Shown: piece after piece, positions 30,300-38,438 of the stretch
How positions within the stretch are numbered: the first letter of the stretch is position 1
Layout: every line of letters starts with the position of its first letter
Assembly: GCA_021780495.1 (NCBI GenBank)
Contig: JAJXYO010000039.1
Location: forward strand, 1 to 45,622
Length of the DNA stretch: 45,622 nucleotides
Reading direction: 5' to 3'
Source: Deltaproteobacteria bacterium
GTDB taxonomy: Bacteria; Desulfobacterota; Desulfuromonadia; Geobacterales; Pseudopelobacteraceae
The notes under the pieces: generated by a model
Seen by the model: the letters and a program-made list of their open reading frames with translations, nothing else
The model's database searches: none
Told to the model about the DNA's origin: nothing
Translations under genes and position numbers: made by a program

Positions 30300-32636
30300 T
30301 CACGGCTTGGCTGGAACATCGTCGCCATCGTAACTGGTAGGTTCGCTGCCTTTGATGAAACACTCCATCACCGCTCCCGGCGTGCCTTCACGCGCCAATT
30401 TGCCGGTTCGAGGATTGATCAATACAAAAGAAATGTTCTCCGGTGCCTGAAAATCCTCTACCGGCATCGACGCCGTCGCCTTTTGCATGAATTCTCCCCA
30501 GATAGGAGCAGCTGCCTGGCCACCCGTGCCACTCGCCCCAAGTGAGCGTTCCTGATCATAGCCCACCCACACACCGGCCACTAACTGGGGAACATACCCG
30601 ACAAACCAGGCATCCTTGGCATCATTGGTAGTTCCGGTCTTACCGGCCACAGGGCGGTTAATACTGGCACGATGACCGGTACCACTCATCACGACACTCT
30701 GCATCAGGTTGGTAATGACATAGGACACTTCCGGAGAAACCGCAGGGACCGCCACCGGAGGTGGTGTCTCCTGGAGTACCGTACCATCGTTATCGGTCAC
30801 CTTCGATATAAAATACGAGGGCAGCAGCATGCCTTTATTGGCAAACACGGCATAGGCGCTGGTCAACTCGAAGGGTGAGACACTGGTAGCGCCCAAGGCC
30901 AAAGCCAGATTGGGCTCGATTTTCGAGGTAAAGCCCATTCTTTTGGCAAAATCAACCGTATATGGCACGCCAACCTGTTCCATGATCTTGACGCTGACAA
31001 CATTGATGGAATCGGTCAGCGCCTCGCGCATGGTTACGGGACCACGGAAGGTATTGTCGTAGTTTTTGGGCTTCCAGGTCTTACCGGTCCCGTCCGGATA
31101 TTCCACTTCGGCATCATCAATAACCGTAGCCGTCGTCAGCCCCTTTTCCAAGGCCGCCGCATAAATAAACGGCTTAAAGGCCGAGCCGACATTTCGTTTG
31201 GCCTGGATGGCACGATTGAATTGGCTCTTGCGGAAATCATACCCCCCGACCATAGCCTTGACAGCGCCAGTGCGGGGATCGATTGCTACGAGAGCGGCCT
31301 GGACGTCGGGTGTCTGGTCAAGGGCAAACTGGGCACCTTCCTTGTTGATCTCGGGGGTAACGACCGTAACCTCGATGACCGAACCAAGGGCCAGAGATTT
31401 GTTGGCTCTCTCCGGCTTGCCATAGCCGTTGATCAACCGGAGCTTGCCGGCCCAGGACATGTTTTTACGGTTCAAGATACCTTTGCGATCCCCCACCCTG
31501 ACGACCACCTCACCCTTTTCGGGATTGATGCCAACCACAACCCCCTGGTATGTCTCGCCGGTCTTGAGCACAGCAGAATCGATCCCGTCCTCGACCTTGT
31601 TGCAGAAATCTTCCACCTCTGCTTCCTTCAGGTATTTAACAGGGCCCCGGAATCCTTGCCGCTTGTCCACCGCCTTGAGACCGTTGCGCAGGCTTTCATA
31701 GGCTGCCCGCTGCATATCGGCGTTCATCGTGGTATAGATCTTCAGTCCACCCTTGTAGAGCTGATCCTCGCCGTATTTTTCCTCCAGTTGAATCCTCAAA
31801 TGCTCGAGAAAATAGGCTGATTGTTCGCTATTGATCTTCTTCATGGGATGAATCGAAATTACGGTAGTCTTGGCGTGTTCGGCCTCGGCCGGGGTAATGT
31901 AGCCCTCCTGAACCATCCGCTCCAGGACATAGGCCTGCCGTTCGCGGGCCTTGTCCAGATGTTTAATGGGGGAATACGTGTTGGGCGCCTTGGGAAGCCC
32001 CGCCAACATGGCAATCTCGGCCAGATTGAGTTGATCGACATTCTTGCCGAAATAGGCCTCGGCAGCGGCCTGAACCCCGTAAGATCCTGCGCCAAGATAG
32101 ATCTGGTTGAGATACAGGTAGAGGATTTCGTCCTTGGAGAGTTTTTCCTCCATGCGCTTGGCCAGAATAGCCTCCTTGATCTTGCGGGAGAACTTCTTTT
32201 CCGAGGTCAGCAGCATGGATTTGGCCACCTGCTGGGTAATGGTGGAAGCACCCTCCTTCTTGCGCATGGAGATCACGTTCTTTACCGCCGCGCGGAGAAT
32301 GCCGAAATAATCTATGCCCCCATGCTGGTAAAAACTGGCATCTTCGGCTGCAATAAAGGCTTGAATCAGCTTGCGAGGCATCTGGTTGACCGGCACAACG
32401 ATGCGGCGTTCCAGATAGAACTCTCCCACCAGGCTGCCATCGTCGCCAAAAACCTGAGAAACGATGGGTGGCTTATAATCGGCCAGGCGATCAACCCGAG
32501 GTAACTTTGCCATCAGATAGAATACATAGCCCGATCCCCCCAAGATCGCCACCACTCCCAGCGTCACGGCAATCAGCAGCAGGGAAGACAGAAACCCTTT
32601 GCCTTTGGGGGGGGGTGTTGGTGCCATCCCGTTCAT
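30300..32636 (-). CDS. Penicillin-binding protein 1A (bifunctional peptidoglycan synthase)
   Basis: Class A PBP of 778 aa. A short cytoplasmic tail with a Pro run, then a membrane helix (about residues 17-40), a GT51 transglycosylase domain with AAEDASFYQHGGID (catalytic Glu, near 88) and EGASTITQQVAKS, a linker/OB-like region, and a transpeptidase domain. The latter shows GSAFKPFIYAAALEKG (SxxK nucleophile near 485), TDSINVVSVK (SxN-like) and AGKTGTTNDAKDAWF (KTG, near 665). I chose ATG 32636 because GGGGAG lies 7 bases upstream; ATG 32663 adds nine poorly conserved residues. Codons 8-10 are a run of nine identical C bases. Probable gene names are mrcA or ponA. Confidence 0.94.
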   Translation of the reverse strand: MNGMAPTPPPKGKGFLSSLLLIAVTLGVVAILGGSGYVFYLMAKLPRVDRLADYKPPIVSQVFGDDGSLVGEFYLERRIVVPVNQMPRKLIQAFIAAEDASFYQHGGIDYFGILRAAVKNVISMRKKEGASTITQQVAKSMLLTSEKKFSRKIKEAILAKRMEEKLSKDEILYLYLNQIYLGAGSYGVQAAAEAYFGKNVDQLNLAEIAMLAGLPKAPNTYSPIKHLDKARERQAYVLERMVQEGYITPAEAEHAKTTVISIHPMKKINSEQSAYFLEHLRIQLEEKYGEDQLYKGGLKIYTTMNADMQRAAYESLRNGLKAVDKRQGFRGPVKYLKEAEVEDFCNKVEDGIDSAVLKTGETYQGVVVGINPEKGEVVVRVGDRKGILNRKNMSWAGKLRLINGYGKPERANKSLALGSVIEVTVVTPEINKEGAQFALDQTPDVQAALVAIDPRTGAVKAMVGGYDFRKSQFNRAIQAKRNVGSAFKPFIYAAALEKGLTTATVIDDAEVEYPDGTGKTWKPKNYDNTFRGPVTMREALTDSINVVSVKIMEQVGVPYTVDFAKRMGFTSKIEPNLALALGATSVSPFELTSAYAVFANKGMLLPSYFISKVTDNDGTVLQETPPPVAVPAVSPEVSYVITNLMQSVVMSGTGHRASINRPVAGKTGTTNDAKDAWFVGYVPQLVAGVWVGYDQERSLGASGTGGQAAAPIWGEFMQKATASMPVEDFQAPENISFVLINPRTGKLAREGTPGAVMECFIKGSEPTSYDGDDVPAKP

Positions 32637-32746
32637 GTGTTCACTCCCCGATCTACCATCCAAAATTGAACTCCGGCGTATTCATCTTTTGAGCTAGCCC
32701 CGATAAAACAGCCGATAGTGCCTGCAAAAATACATACAGTCTTTGC

Positions 32747-32776
32747 AAAATAGCCCATATCAGCCTGACAATTCAA
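32747..32776 (-). promoter_or_regulatory. Putative promoter of the PBP1A gene
   Basis: On the minus strand TTGAAT (32776-32771), 18-bp spacer, TATTTT (32752-32747), about 110 bp before ATG 32636. Moderate match only. The rest of the 32637-32950 interval shows no other convincing gene except the 16-codon ORF described separately. Confidence 0.4.
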
Positions 32777-32950
32777 GCATAATCAATTAACGCATCCATG
32801 GACGGGATAATTCAAGCAGAGCAAATTTCCATACCATCTTCGGAGGTCAGCGCACGTATTCTACTTGTAAAGCGGCCCAGGCTTCGCTATAAATGCAACC
32901 CGTATATTTCCCTCTCCGAGTTGCTGGATTGCACGGCAAAAGGATGCGCC

Positions 32951-33001
32951 ATGAAAATGCTGTTGGGTGCCACACCGATCTTGACCCTCAACCGGAAGTG
33001 A
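32951..33001 (+). CDS. 16-codon ORF coupled to the ABC ATPase (leader peptide or gene remnant)
   Basis: ATG 32951 is preceded by AAAAGGAT at a normal spacing and encodes MKMLLGATPILTLNRK. The TGA stop (32999-33001) overlaps the GTG start of the ABC ATPase as GTGA, a spacing typical of translationally coupled genes. The peptide could be a leader, or the residue of a deleted upstream gene such as a binding protein or permease start. The same frame is open further upstream (from 32798) but has no ribosome-binding site there. Not recognised. Confidence 0.35.
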   Translation: MKMLLGATPILTLNRK

Positions 33002-33747
33002 GAATCCCTTCCGCCTGCACATTACTCTCCGTTGAAGAGCTGCGGATCCGGCGCGGTGGCGTACTCGTGCTGAATGTGCCACACTTTTCCATCAACACCG
33101 AGGAAAAAGTCGCAGTAATCGGACCGAACGGAGCCGGTAAATCCAGCCTTCTGCTCGGCTTGGCCTGCCTGATCGGTCGCGAAAGCGGCAGAATAGTATT
33201 CAGAGGTGAGGAGATCACCCCGCGCGATGAAATTACGTTCCGACGCAGGATTGCCATGGTTTTCCAGGAACCGCTGCTGTTTGACACGACGGTGCTTGAC
33301 AATGTTGCCGAAGGGTTGCGCATACGAAAAATCAGGCGCGACGAGGCGCGAGACCGGGCAAAAGAGAGCCTCGACCTGTTCAGGATCGGTCATCTGGCCG
33401 GGCGCTCGGCACATAAACTGTCGGGAGGAGAAGCACAACGGGTCAGTCTTGCCCGGGCCTTTGCCGTCAGACCCGAACTGATCCTGATGGATGAACCCTT
33501 CTCCAGCCTCGACCTGCCGACCCGGATAGAACTGGCCGAGGATCTGGGCCGCATCCTGCACGAATCAGGCACAACAGCCATTATTGCGACACATGATCGC
33601 ATTGAAGCTTTCCGGGTAGTGGACCGGCTGATGGTAATGGATGACGGGGCAGTGGTTCAGGAAGGAACGCCGCGAGATGTCATTGCTCATCCAGCCAATG
33701 GATTTGTGGCAGCGTTTCGCAGAACCGGCCACTCGACGTTGGAATAA
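32998..33747 (+). CDS. Orphan ABC transporter ATPase, TupC (tungstate/molybdate)-like
   Basis: ABC ATPase of 249 aa from GTG 32998. Walker A is GPNGAGKSS near residue 48, the Q-loop lies in MVFQEPLLFDTTVLDNVAEGLRI near 90, the signature LSGGEAQRVSLARAF near 142, Walker B LILMDEPFSSLDLP near 165, and the switch His lies in AIIATHDRIEA. The MVFQ-x-LLF-x-TVxDNV run resembles ATPases of tungstate (TupC) and molybdate importers. The substrate is inferred. No permease or binding protein adjoins it, which is unusual. The open frame extends to 32893, but the added residues are not ABC-like and lack a ribosome-binding site, so the start is uncertain. Confidence 0.82.
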   Translation: MRIPSACTLLSVEELRIRRGGVLVLNVPHFSINTEEKVAVIGPNGAGKSSLLLGLACLIGRESGRIVFRGEEITPRDEITFRRRIAMVFQEPLLFDTTVLDNVAEGLRIRKIRRDEARDRAKESLDLFRIGHLAGRSAHKLSGGEAQRVSLARAFAVRPELILMDEPFSSLDLPTRIELAEDLGRILHESGTTAIIATHDRIEAFRVVDRLMVMDDGAVVQEGTPRDVIAHPANGFVAAFRRTGHSTLE

Positions 33748-33825
33748 ACGGGGGCAAGGGTTGCAGGATCAAGAGCATCCAAATACCTCTGAATCTGTTG
33801 AACTCTGCACCCTTGGCCTGGATTA

Positions 33826-34230
33826 TCAGTCTCTCGGCAGGATGTTGGTCTGAATCCACTTGACGATATCTTCGGTTGATGTACCGGGGGTAAATACTTC
33901 GCAGATACCCGCAGCCTTGAGAACGGGAATATCGTCCTCGGGGATGACGCCACCACCAAAGACCTTGATGTCACCGGCGTTTTTCTCCTTCAACAACTGG
34001 CAGACACGAGGCAGCAACGTGTTGTGGGCACCGGACAGGATCGAGAGACCGACACAGTCAACGTCCTCCTGGATGGCGGCCGCGACTATCTGCTCCGGGG
34101 TCTGATGCAGACCGGTGTAGATGACCTCAAATCCGGCATCACGGAAAGCGCGGGCAATAATCTTGGCCCCACGATCATGGCCGTCCAGACCCGGTTTTCC
34201 GACAAGTATACGCAATGTTCTTTCAGCCAT
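33826..34230 (-). CDS. Cobalamin (B12)-binding domain protein, methylmalonyl-CoA mutase C-terminal type
   Basis: Stand-alone B12-binding domain of 134 aa. The cobalamin-ligating motif DGHDRG (DxHxxG) lies near residue 16, followed by [13 protein letters not shown] (SxL region) and [11 protein letters not shown] (GG region), all typical of adenosylcobalamin mutase small domains. AGGAGGAGT precedes ATG 34230; an in-frame GTG lies directly before it. It would pair with a separate catalytic subunit not in this window. It lies 40 bp downstream of the cobalamin adenosyltransferase on the same strand, which supplies the adenosyl cofactor form, so the two are probably one operon. Confidence 0.9.
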   Translation of the reverse strand: MAERTLRILVGKPGLDGHDRGAKIIARAFRDAGFEVIYTGLHQTPEQIVAAAIQEDVDCVGLSILSGAHNTLLPRVCQLLKEKNAGDIKVFGGGVIPEDDIPVLKAAGICEVFTPGTSTEDIVKWIQTNILPRD

Positions 34231-34270
34231 CACACACTCCTCCTCGTAAGACAGTTAATAGATATCATTC

Positions 34271-34798
34271 TCACATTTCAATTCCGCTGCGCGCCGGAAC
34301 GCCTGCTGCGTAATAATGTTTGACCTCGCGCATCTCGGTCACCAGGTCAGCCGCCGCAATCACCCGCTCGTGTGCATTCCGGCCGGTCAGCACCAACTCG
34401 ACCCGCTCCGGTTTCAGGGCAATCAGATCAAGCACCTGCTCCACATCAACCAGGCCAAACCCCAAGGCGCCATTGATTTCGTCCAGGACAACCAGATCAT
34501 AGTCACCCGATTTCAGGAGCCCCTGTACCCGCACTAATGCTTCTTGAGCAACCCGCCGGTCCTCGTCGATGTCCTTGGTATTGACCCAACCCGGCCGGCC
34601 ACTCTGGATGATGGTAAACAAGGGGGCCAGCTTCTCGGCCACCAGATGCTCGCCGTACGGACCACCACCCTTGATGAACTGAAATACGCAGACCCTCAGT
34701 CCCCGGCCGACAGCTCGCAAGGCCAGCCCGAGTGCAGCGGTTGTCTTCCCCTTGCCATTTCCGGTATAGACTTGTACACAGCCCCGCTCCAGCCCCAT
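34271..34798 (-). CDS. cobO: Cob(I)yrinic acid a,c-diamide adenosyltransferase (CobO/BtuR family)
   Basis: 175-aa ATP-dependent enzyme that adds the adenosyl group to the corrinoid cobalt, producing adenosylcobalamin. The P-loop is TGNGKGKTTAALG near residue 12, QFIKGG lies near 40, and VVLDEINGALGFGLV near 108 carries the Walker B-like acidic residues; VLTGRNAHE follows near 138. These fit the CobA/CobO/BtuR type and not the PduO or EutT types. AAGGGG lies just before ATG 34798. It is upstream of, and likely cotranscribed with, the B12-binding domain gene. I see no cobalamin riboswitch upstream. Confidence 0.93.
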   Translation of the reverse strand: MGLERGCVQVYTGNGKGKTTAALGLALRAVGRGLRVCVFQFIKGGGPYGEHLVAEKLAPLFTIIQSGRPGWVNTKDIDEDRRVAQEALVRVQGLLKSGDYDLVVLDEINGALGFGLVDVEQVLDLIALKPERVELVLTGRNAHERVIAAADLVTEMREVKHYYAAGVPARSGIEM

Positions 34799-34925
34799 CT
34801 TCGCCCCTTGGCCCGCTTACGTGAAAGCTTGTGATTACAGTGCAATAAAACAGCGGTGTGACTATAGCAATTCGGGTGTGAGTCAGTCAAGCAAAGCTTT
34901 AGCAGTCGGGGATTGCATTAAAGCG

Positions 34926-34953
34926 TTGCCGCAACCGGCCCCGCCAGTATACT
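34926..34953 (+). promoter_or_regulatory. Putative promoter of the glutamate dehydrogenase gene
   Basis: TTGCCG (34926-34931), 16-bp spacer, TATACT (34948-34953), 80 bp before ATG 35034. The -10 is strong. It lies in the 235-bp divergent gap with cobO, in which I see no other feature. Confidence 0.5.
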
Positions 34954-35033
34954 ATCGAGTGGAACGCGTATTTTAAATCACCCAACCGGACTTCAATACC
35001 GGCCCGTCCCAGGGAGAATAGGGAGATGAACTA

Positions 35034-38012
35034 ATGAACCTGCCCGCCATCATCAGACGAAAGTCCGCCTCTGAACGCATAACGACACGCGAGAACGCCC
35101 TTTGGCTCCAGCAGCATATGAGCCCGTTCTTTTTTCAGGCCATGGCCGATGAAGAGGATGCCGTAGCCTTGCTTGCGAGGGATATGGTCAGCCTGCGGCG
35201 CAATCAACGCATTATTATGGTTGATCGGGCAAAACTGCTGATTCTGGCCTCCGTCAATCGTCCCGGTTCGCTCTACGACACCCTGCGGCGCATCGGCGAA
35301 CGGGAGATTTCCTATGCCATGTTCTCCCACTCCAATGCACCCATGCCGGGCATGGCAGACGAGCTGGAGGTACAGCGTTTTGAGTTCGAACGCCGCCAGA
35401 ACCATGAGATCGACCTGGAACGTGAGGTGGCGATACCGGCTTTGCTGCTGAAAAAGGTACGTTCTGAACTGCGCAGAACGTTCCCTGATTTCGACCTGAC
35501 AAAGCTCGACCGCTTAATGAAGATTCTCTGGCTGAACAATGAAAACAACCTCCGCATGTCGCCGATAAGCCGTATCGCCTGGCTGGTATGGCTCTTTGAT
35601 CGCGGCAACTCTTCAGGCGGGCTTTTCCTGGATATGGTCAATGTAGAACGCGAAGGCCGCATCGAGACCCGCCTGCTGTTCGCCGTCGGCAACCCGCCCC
35701 AGGATGAGTTTCTGCTGCAACTGCTGGAGGTCTTCAACCGGCTGGGGATCGGCATCCGGCGCGCTTACTGCCAGACTATCTCCAACGGCATCCACCCCTA
35801 TTTTCTGGGGGCGTTTTTCGTCACCAGCCGTGACCAGCAGGAACTGCTTCCCGGCAGCCAGCTGGCCGACAGCTTGCGGCGCGAACTCTGCGCAACCCAG
35901 CTGCTGTCCGTATCGTCGGAGATCTATCGCGAGGTCGTCACGGCCGGTCTGATGTCCGGTGAAGATGCCGCTCTGGTGAATGCCTTTATCGCGTTCTGCT
36001 ATACCAGCCTGGCCCACAACCAACCCGAACGTTTCGGGCTGGAGGACGTCCAGCGTGCATTCTACGATCACCCTGAGATGGCCCAGCTGCTGGCCAGGTT
36101 CTTCCGAACCCGCTTCGACCCCGCCCTGGAAGACCGGGAAACGGTGTATAATGCGCTGTTGATCGAAACGCTGGAGGCGGTGGAAGGATACACAACCGGG
36201 CACCGCTGGCTGGACGATATCCGCCGGGCGGTCTACCGCTGCTGTTTCCTGATGATCATGCATGCCCTCAAGACCAATTTTTTCGTGGCGGAGAAACAGG
36301 CCATGGCCATCCGCCTGAATCCGGCCTATCTGCGCGACATGGGCAACGAGTTCACCGGAGACCTGCCCGAAGTGCTCCCCTTCCGGGTGACGTTTTTCTT
36401 CAGCCGCTTCGGCGCCGGGTATCACATCGGCTTTTCGGACATCGCCCGCGGTGGCTGGCGTACGGTCATCGCCCACACCGCCGACGATTACATCACCTCG
36501 GCCAACACCCTCTTCCGCGAAGTCTATGTGCTGGCCCACACCCAGCACCTCAAGAACAAGGACATCTATGAAGGCGGTTCCAAGATGGTGCTGGTACTGG
36601 ATGCCTCCGATCTGGAACAGGCCGGGAGCGAGGCGGAGCAGTGCCGACTGTATAAACTGCAGTATGGTGTCGCCAACGCCTTTCTGGATATCTTCATCAC
36701 AAAAGACGGCCGGGCGACCAATCGTCGGGTGGTGGACTACTACGGCGATGACGAGCCGATCGAGATCGGACCGGACGAGAACATGCATGACGGCATGATT
36801 GAGGCCATTGCCGCCCTGTCAAGAAAACGTGGCTACATGCTCGGCATCGGCATCATCTCCAGCAAACGCATCGGCATCAACCACAAGCAGTATGGCGTCA
36901 CCTCCACCGGCGTCGTGAAGTTTGCCGAGATCACCATGAGCGAGGCAGCCGGCATCGACATCAAGAAAGATTCCTTTTCACTTAAAATGACCGGCGGCCC
37001 CAATGGTGATGTGGCGGGCAACTCACTCCGTATCATGCTTGCCCGCTGCCCGGGGATGAAGGTGCGGCTGGTTCTGGATGGCACCGCCGCCCTCTACGAT
37101 CCGAATGGCATCCATCGTGAAGAACTTGGCCGCATCGTGCTGGCCAACGAACTGGACGCGTTTTCCCCCCGCTATCTGGGAACAGGCGGCTATATCATCT
37201 TCCGAACCGGCAGGCGGATGGAGGGTCTGCGGGAGCTGCACCGCAAGGTCAGCCGGACAGAGACCGGAATTACAGAGGAATGGCTCGATATCGATGATTT
37301 TTATCGTGAGTACAACAGCCTGGTCTTTACGGTGCAGACGGATCTTTTCATCCCGGCCGGCGGCAGGCCGGAGACCATTGACGGCCTGAATTGGCGCTCG
37401 TTTCTGGATGACAAGGGCTTACCATCAGCACGAGTCATCGTGGAGGGGGCCAATTCCTTCATCACACCCGAGGCGCGACTGCTGCTCCAGAAAGCCGGTG
37501 CGGTCATCATGCGGGACGCCTCGGCAAACAAGTGCGGGGTCATCTCATCTTCCTACGAGATTATTGCCAACCTGTTGCTGTCCGATGCAGAGTTTCTTCA
37601 GCACAAGGACGCCTATGTCAGAGATGTCCTGGCCATCCTGGAAAAACGGGCGGCCGACGAAGCCCGCCTGATCCTGCGACGCTATCGCGAAGCGGGCGGC
37701 AGCCTGATGTGTACGGAGATCTCCGACGCCATCAGTCTTGAAATCAACGGACTCTATGCCCGCCTGTTCTCCTTTTTTGAGAGTCACCCCGATCTGCGGC
37801 TGAAAGCCCCCTTTTACCGGGCCGTACTCAGTCATCTGCCGCACATCCTGCGGGAGAGCCGAATCGTCCGGCAGCGCGTCAAGAGATTACCGGGCAAGTA
37901 CCTTTCCGCTGTTCTGGCAGCCGAGATAGGTTCATCTCTGGTCTATGCCGGTGATCGCGAGGCAGACTTTGAAGGGACGATCAGACGGCATCTGTCAAAG
38001 ACACTCCCGTGA
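35034..38012 (+). CDS. Large NAD-type glutamate dehydrogenase
   Basis: Predicted NAD-dependent glutamate dehydrogenase (glutamate to 2-oxoglutarate plus ammonia), 992 aa. This is between the usual 450-aa and 1600-aa classes and closer to the 115-kDa type. The N-terminal half (about 1-430) is regulatory or scaffold-like. The catalytic core starts with FSDIARGGWRTV near residue 465, then KNKDIYEGGSKMVLVLD, FAEITMSEAAGIDIKKDSFS and TGGPNGDVAGNSLRIML near 660, and VIVEGANSFITPEARLLL and DASANKCGVISSSYE near 800-840 in the nucleotide-binding domain. GGGAGATGAAC precedes ATG 35034. It appears monocistronic. Family assignment is firm; cofactor preference is inferred. Confidence 0.88.
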   Translation: MNLPAIIRRKSASERITTRENALWLQQHMSPFFFQAMADEEDAVALLARDMVSLRRNQRIIMVDRAKLLILASVNRPGSLYDTLRRIGEREISYAMFSHSNAPMPGMADELEVQRFEFERRQNHEIDLEREVAIPALLLKKVRSELRRTFPDFDLTKLDRLMKILWLNNENNLRMSPISRIAWLVWLFDRGNSSGGLFLDMVNVEREGRIETRLLFAVGNPPQDEFLLQLLEVFNRLGIGIRRAYCQTISNGIHPYFLGAFFVTSRDQQELLPGSQLADSLRRELCATQLLSVSSEIYREVVTAGLMSGEDAALVNAFIAFCYTSLAHNQPERFGLEDVQRAFYDHPEMAQLLARFFRTRFDPALEDRETVYNALLIETLEAVEGYTTGHRWLDDIRRAVYRCCFLMIMHALKTNFFVAEKQAMAIRLNPAYLRDMGNEFTGDLPEVLPFRVTFFFSRFGAGYHIGFSDIARGGWRTVIAHTADDYITSANTLFREVYVLAHTQHLKNKDIYEGGSKMVLVLDASDLEQAGSEAEQCRLYKLQYGVANAFLDIFITKDGRATNRRVVDYYGDDEPIEIGPDENMHDGMIEAIAALSRKRGYMLGIGIISSKRIGINHKQYGVTSTGVVKFAEITMSEAAGIDIKKDSFSLKMTGGPNGDVAGNSLRIMLARCPGMKVRLVLDGTAALYDPNGIHREELGRIVLANELDAFSPRYLGTGGYIIFRTGRRMEGLRELHRKVSRTETGITEEWLDIDDFYREYNSLVFTVQTDLFIPAGGRPETIDGLNWRSFLDDKGLPSARVIVEGANSFITPEARLLLQKAGAVIMRDASANKCGVISSSYEIIANLLLSDAEFLQHKDAYVRDVLAILEKRAADEARLILRRYREAGGSLMCTEISDAISLEINGLYARLFSFFESHPDLRLKAPFYRAVLSHLPHILRESRIVRQRVKRLPGKYLSAVLAAEIGSSLVYAGDREADFEGTIRRHLSKTLP

Positions 38013-38021
38013 AAAAACACT

Positions 38022-38050
38022 TTTACTCGGCTCTCCGGATGTGCTAGAAA
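38022..38050 (+). promoter_or_regulatory. Putative promoter of the YtxH gene
   Basis: TTTACT (38022-38027), 17-bp spacer, TAGAAA (38045-38050) in the 87-bp gap after glutamate dehydrogenase, 50 bp before ATG 38100. Called from spacing and composition only. Confidence 0.4.
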
Positions 38051-38099
38051 GATTGGCACTTCAAACCGGATTCCAGATCTCACTACCAAGGAGTTCATC

Positions 38100-38345
38100 A
38101 TGTCAAACAGCAACAGTAATTCAGCGGCAGCGGTTATTGCCTTTGCCTCGGGAGCGATCATCGGCGCCGTCGCAGCCCTCCTGCTGACCCCCAAACCGGG
38201 TCGCGATGTACGCGACAAGCTGTCAGACATCGGTGAAAGTGCGGCCGATAAAGTGCGGCGCATGGCCCGCGAAGCCAAGTTCAAGGTAACCCCCCGCACC
38301 AAAACCGATGGTTATCAGTACGATGGCGGGGATGCCTGGATTTAA
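38100..38345 (+). CDS. YtxH-domain small membrane protein
   Basis: 81-aa protein with one hydrophobic segment (VIAFASGAIIGAVAALLLTP, residues about 12-31), followed by KPGRDVRDKLSDIGESAADK, the YtxH/gas-vesicle-protein-like signature. A basic amphipathic helix and a short tail complete it. Such proteins are often linked to stress, but their role is not known. AAGGAGTTCATC lies upstream of ATG 38100. It stands between the glutamate dehydrogenase and larA-like genes with its own predicted promoter. Confidence 0.82.
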   Translation: MSNSNSNSAAAVIAFASGAIIGAVAALLLTPKPGRDVRDKLSDIGESAADKVRRMAREAKFKVTPRTKTDGYQYDGGDAWI

Positions 38346-38438
38346 ACCCATACACAGTGAAACGCCTCAGGCGTACGGGACGATGCCGGGGTTACACGAT
38401 TGTTCCTTTGCGCCTGCGCGTCATACACCGATTGTGCC

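Noticed and set aside
32798-33001. 67-codon extension of the ORF upstream of the ABC ATPase
   Set aside because: No ribosome-binding site at 32798 and no domain; only its last 17 codons (from ATG 32951, stop included) have a good initiation site, so only those were listed.
33748-33825. Stem between the ABC ATPase and B12-binding genes (caagggttgcag with ctgcacccttgg)
   Set aside because: The arms pair only with a bulge around a long loop and have no T run; too weak to call a terminator.
34234-35033. Cobalamin riboswitch for the B12 genes
   Set aside because: The gaps upstream of cobO and of the B12-binding gene show no B12-box-like sequence, and the gap between the two genes is only 40 bp.
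35613-36788. Minus-strand ORF of 391 codons opposite glutamate dehydrogenase
   Set aside because: It is the mirror frame of a confirmed gene; His/Gln/Gly-rich product without domains.
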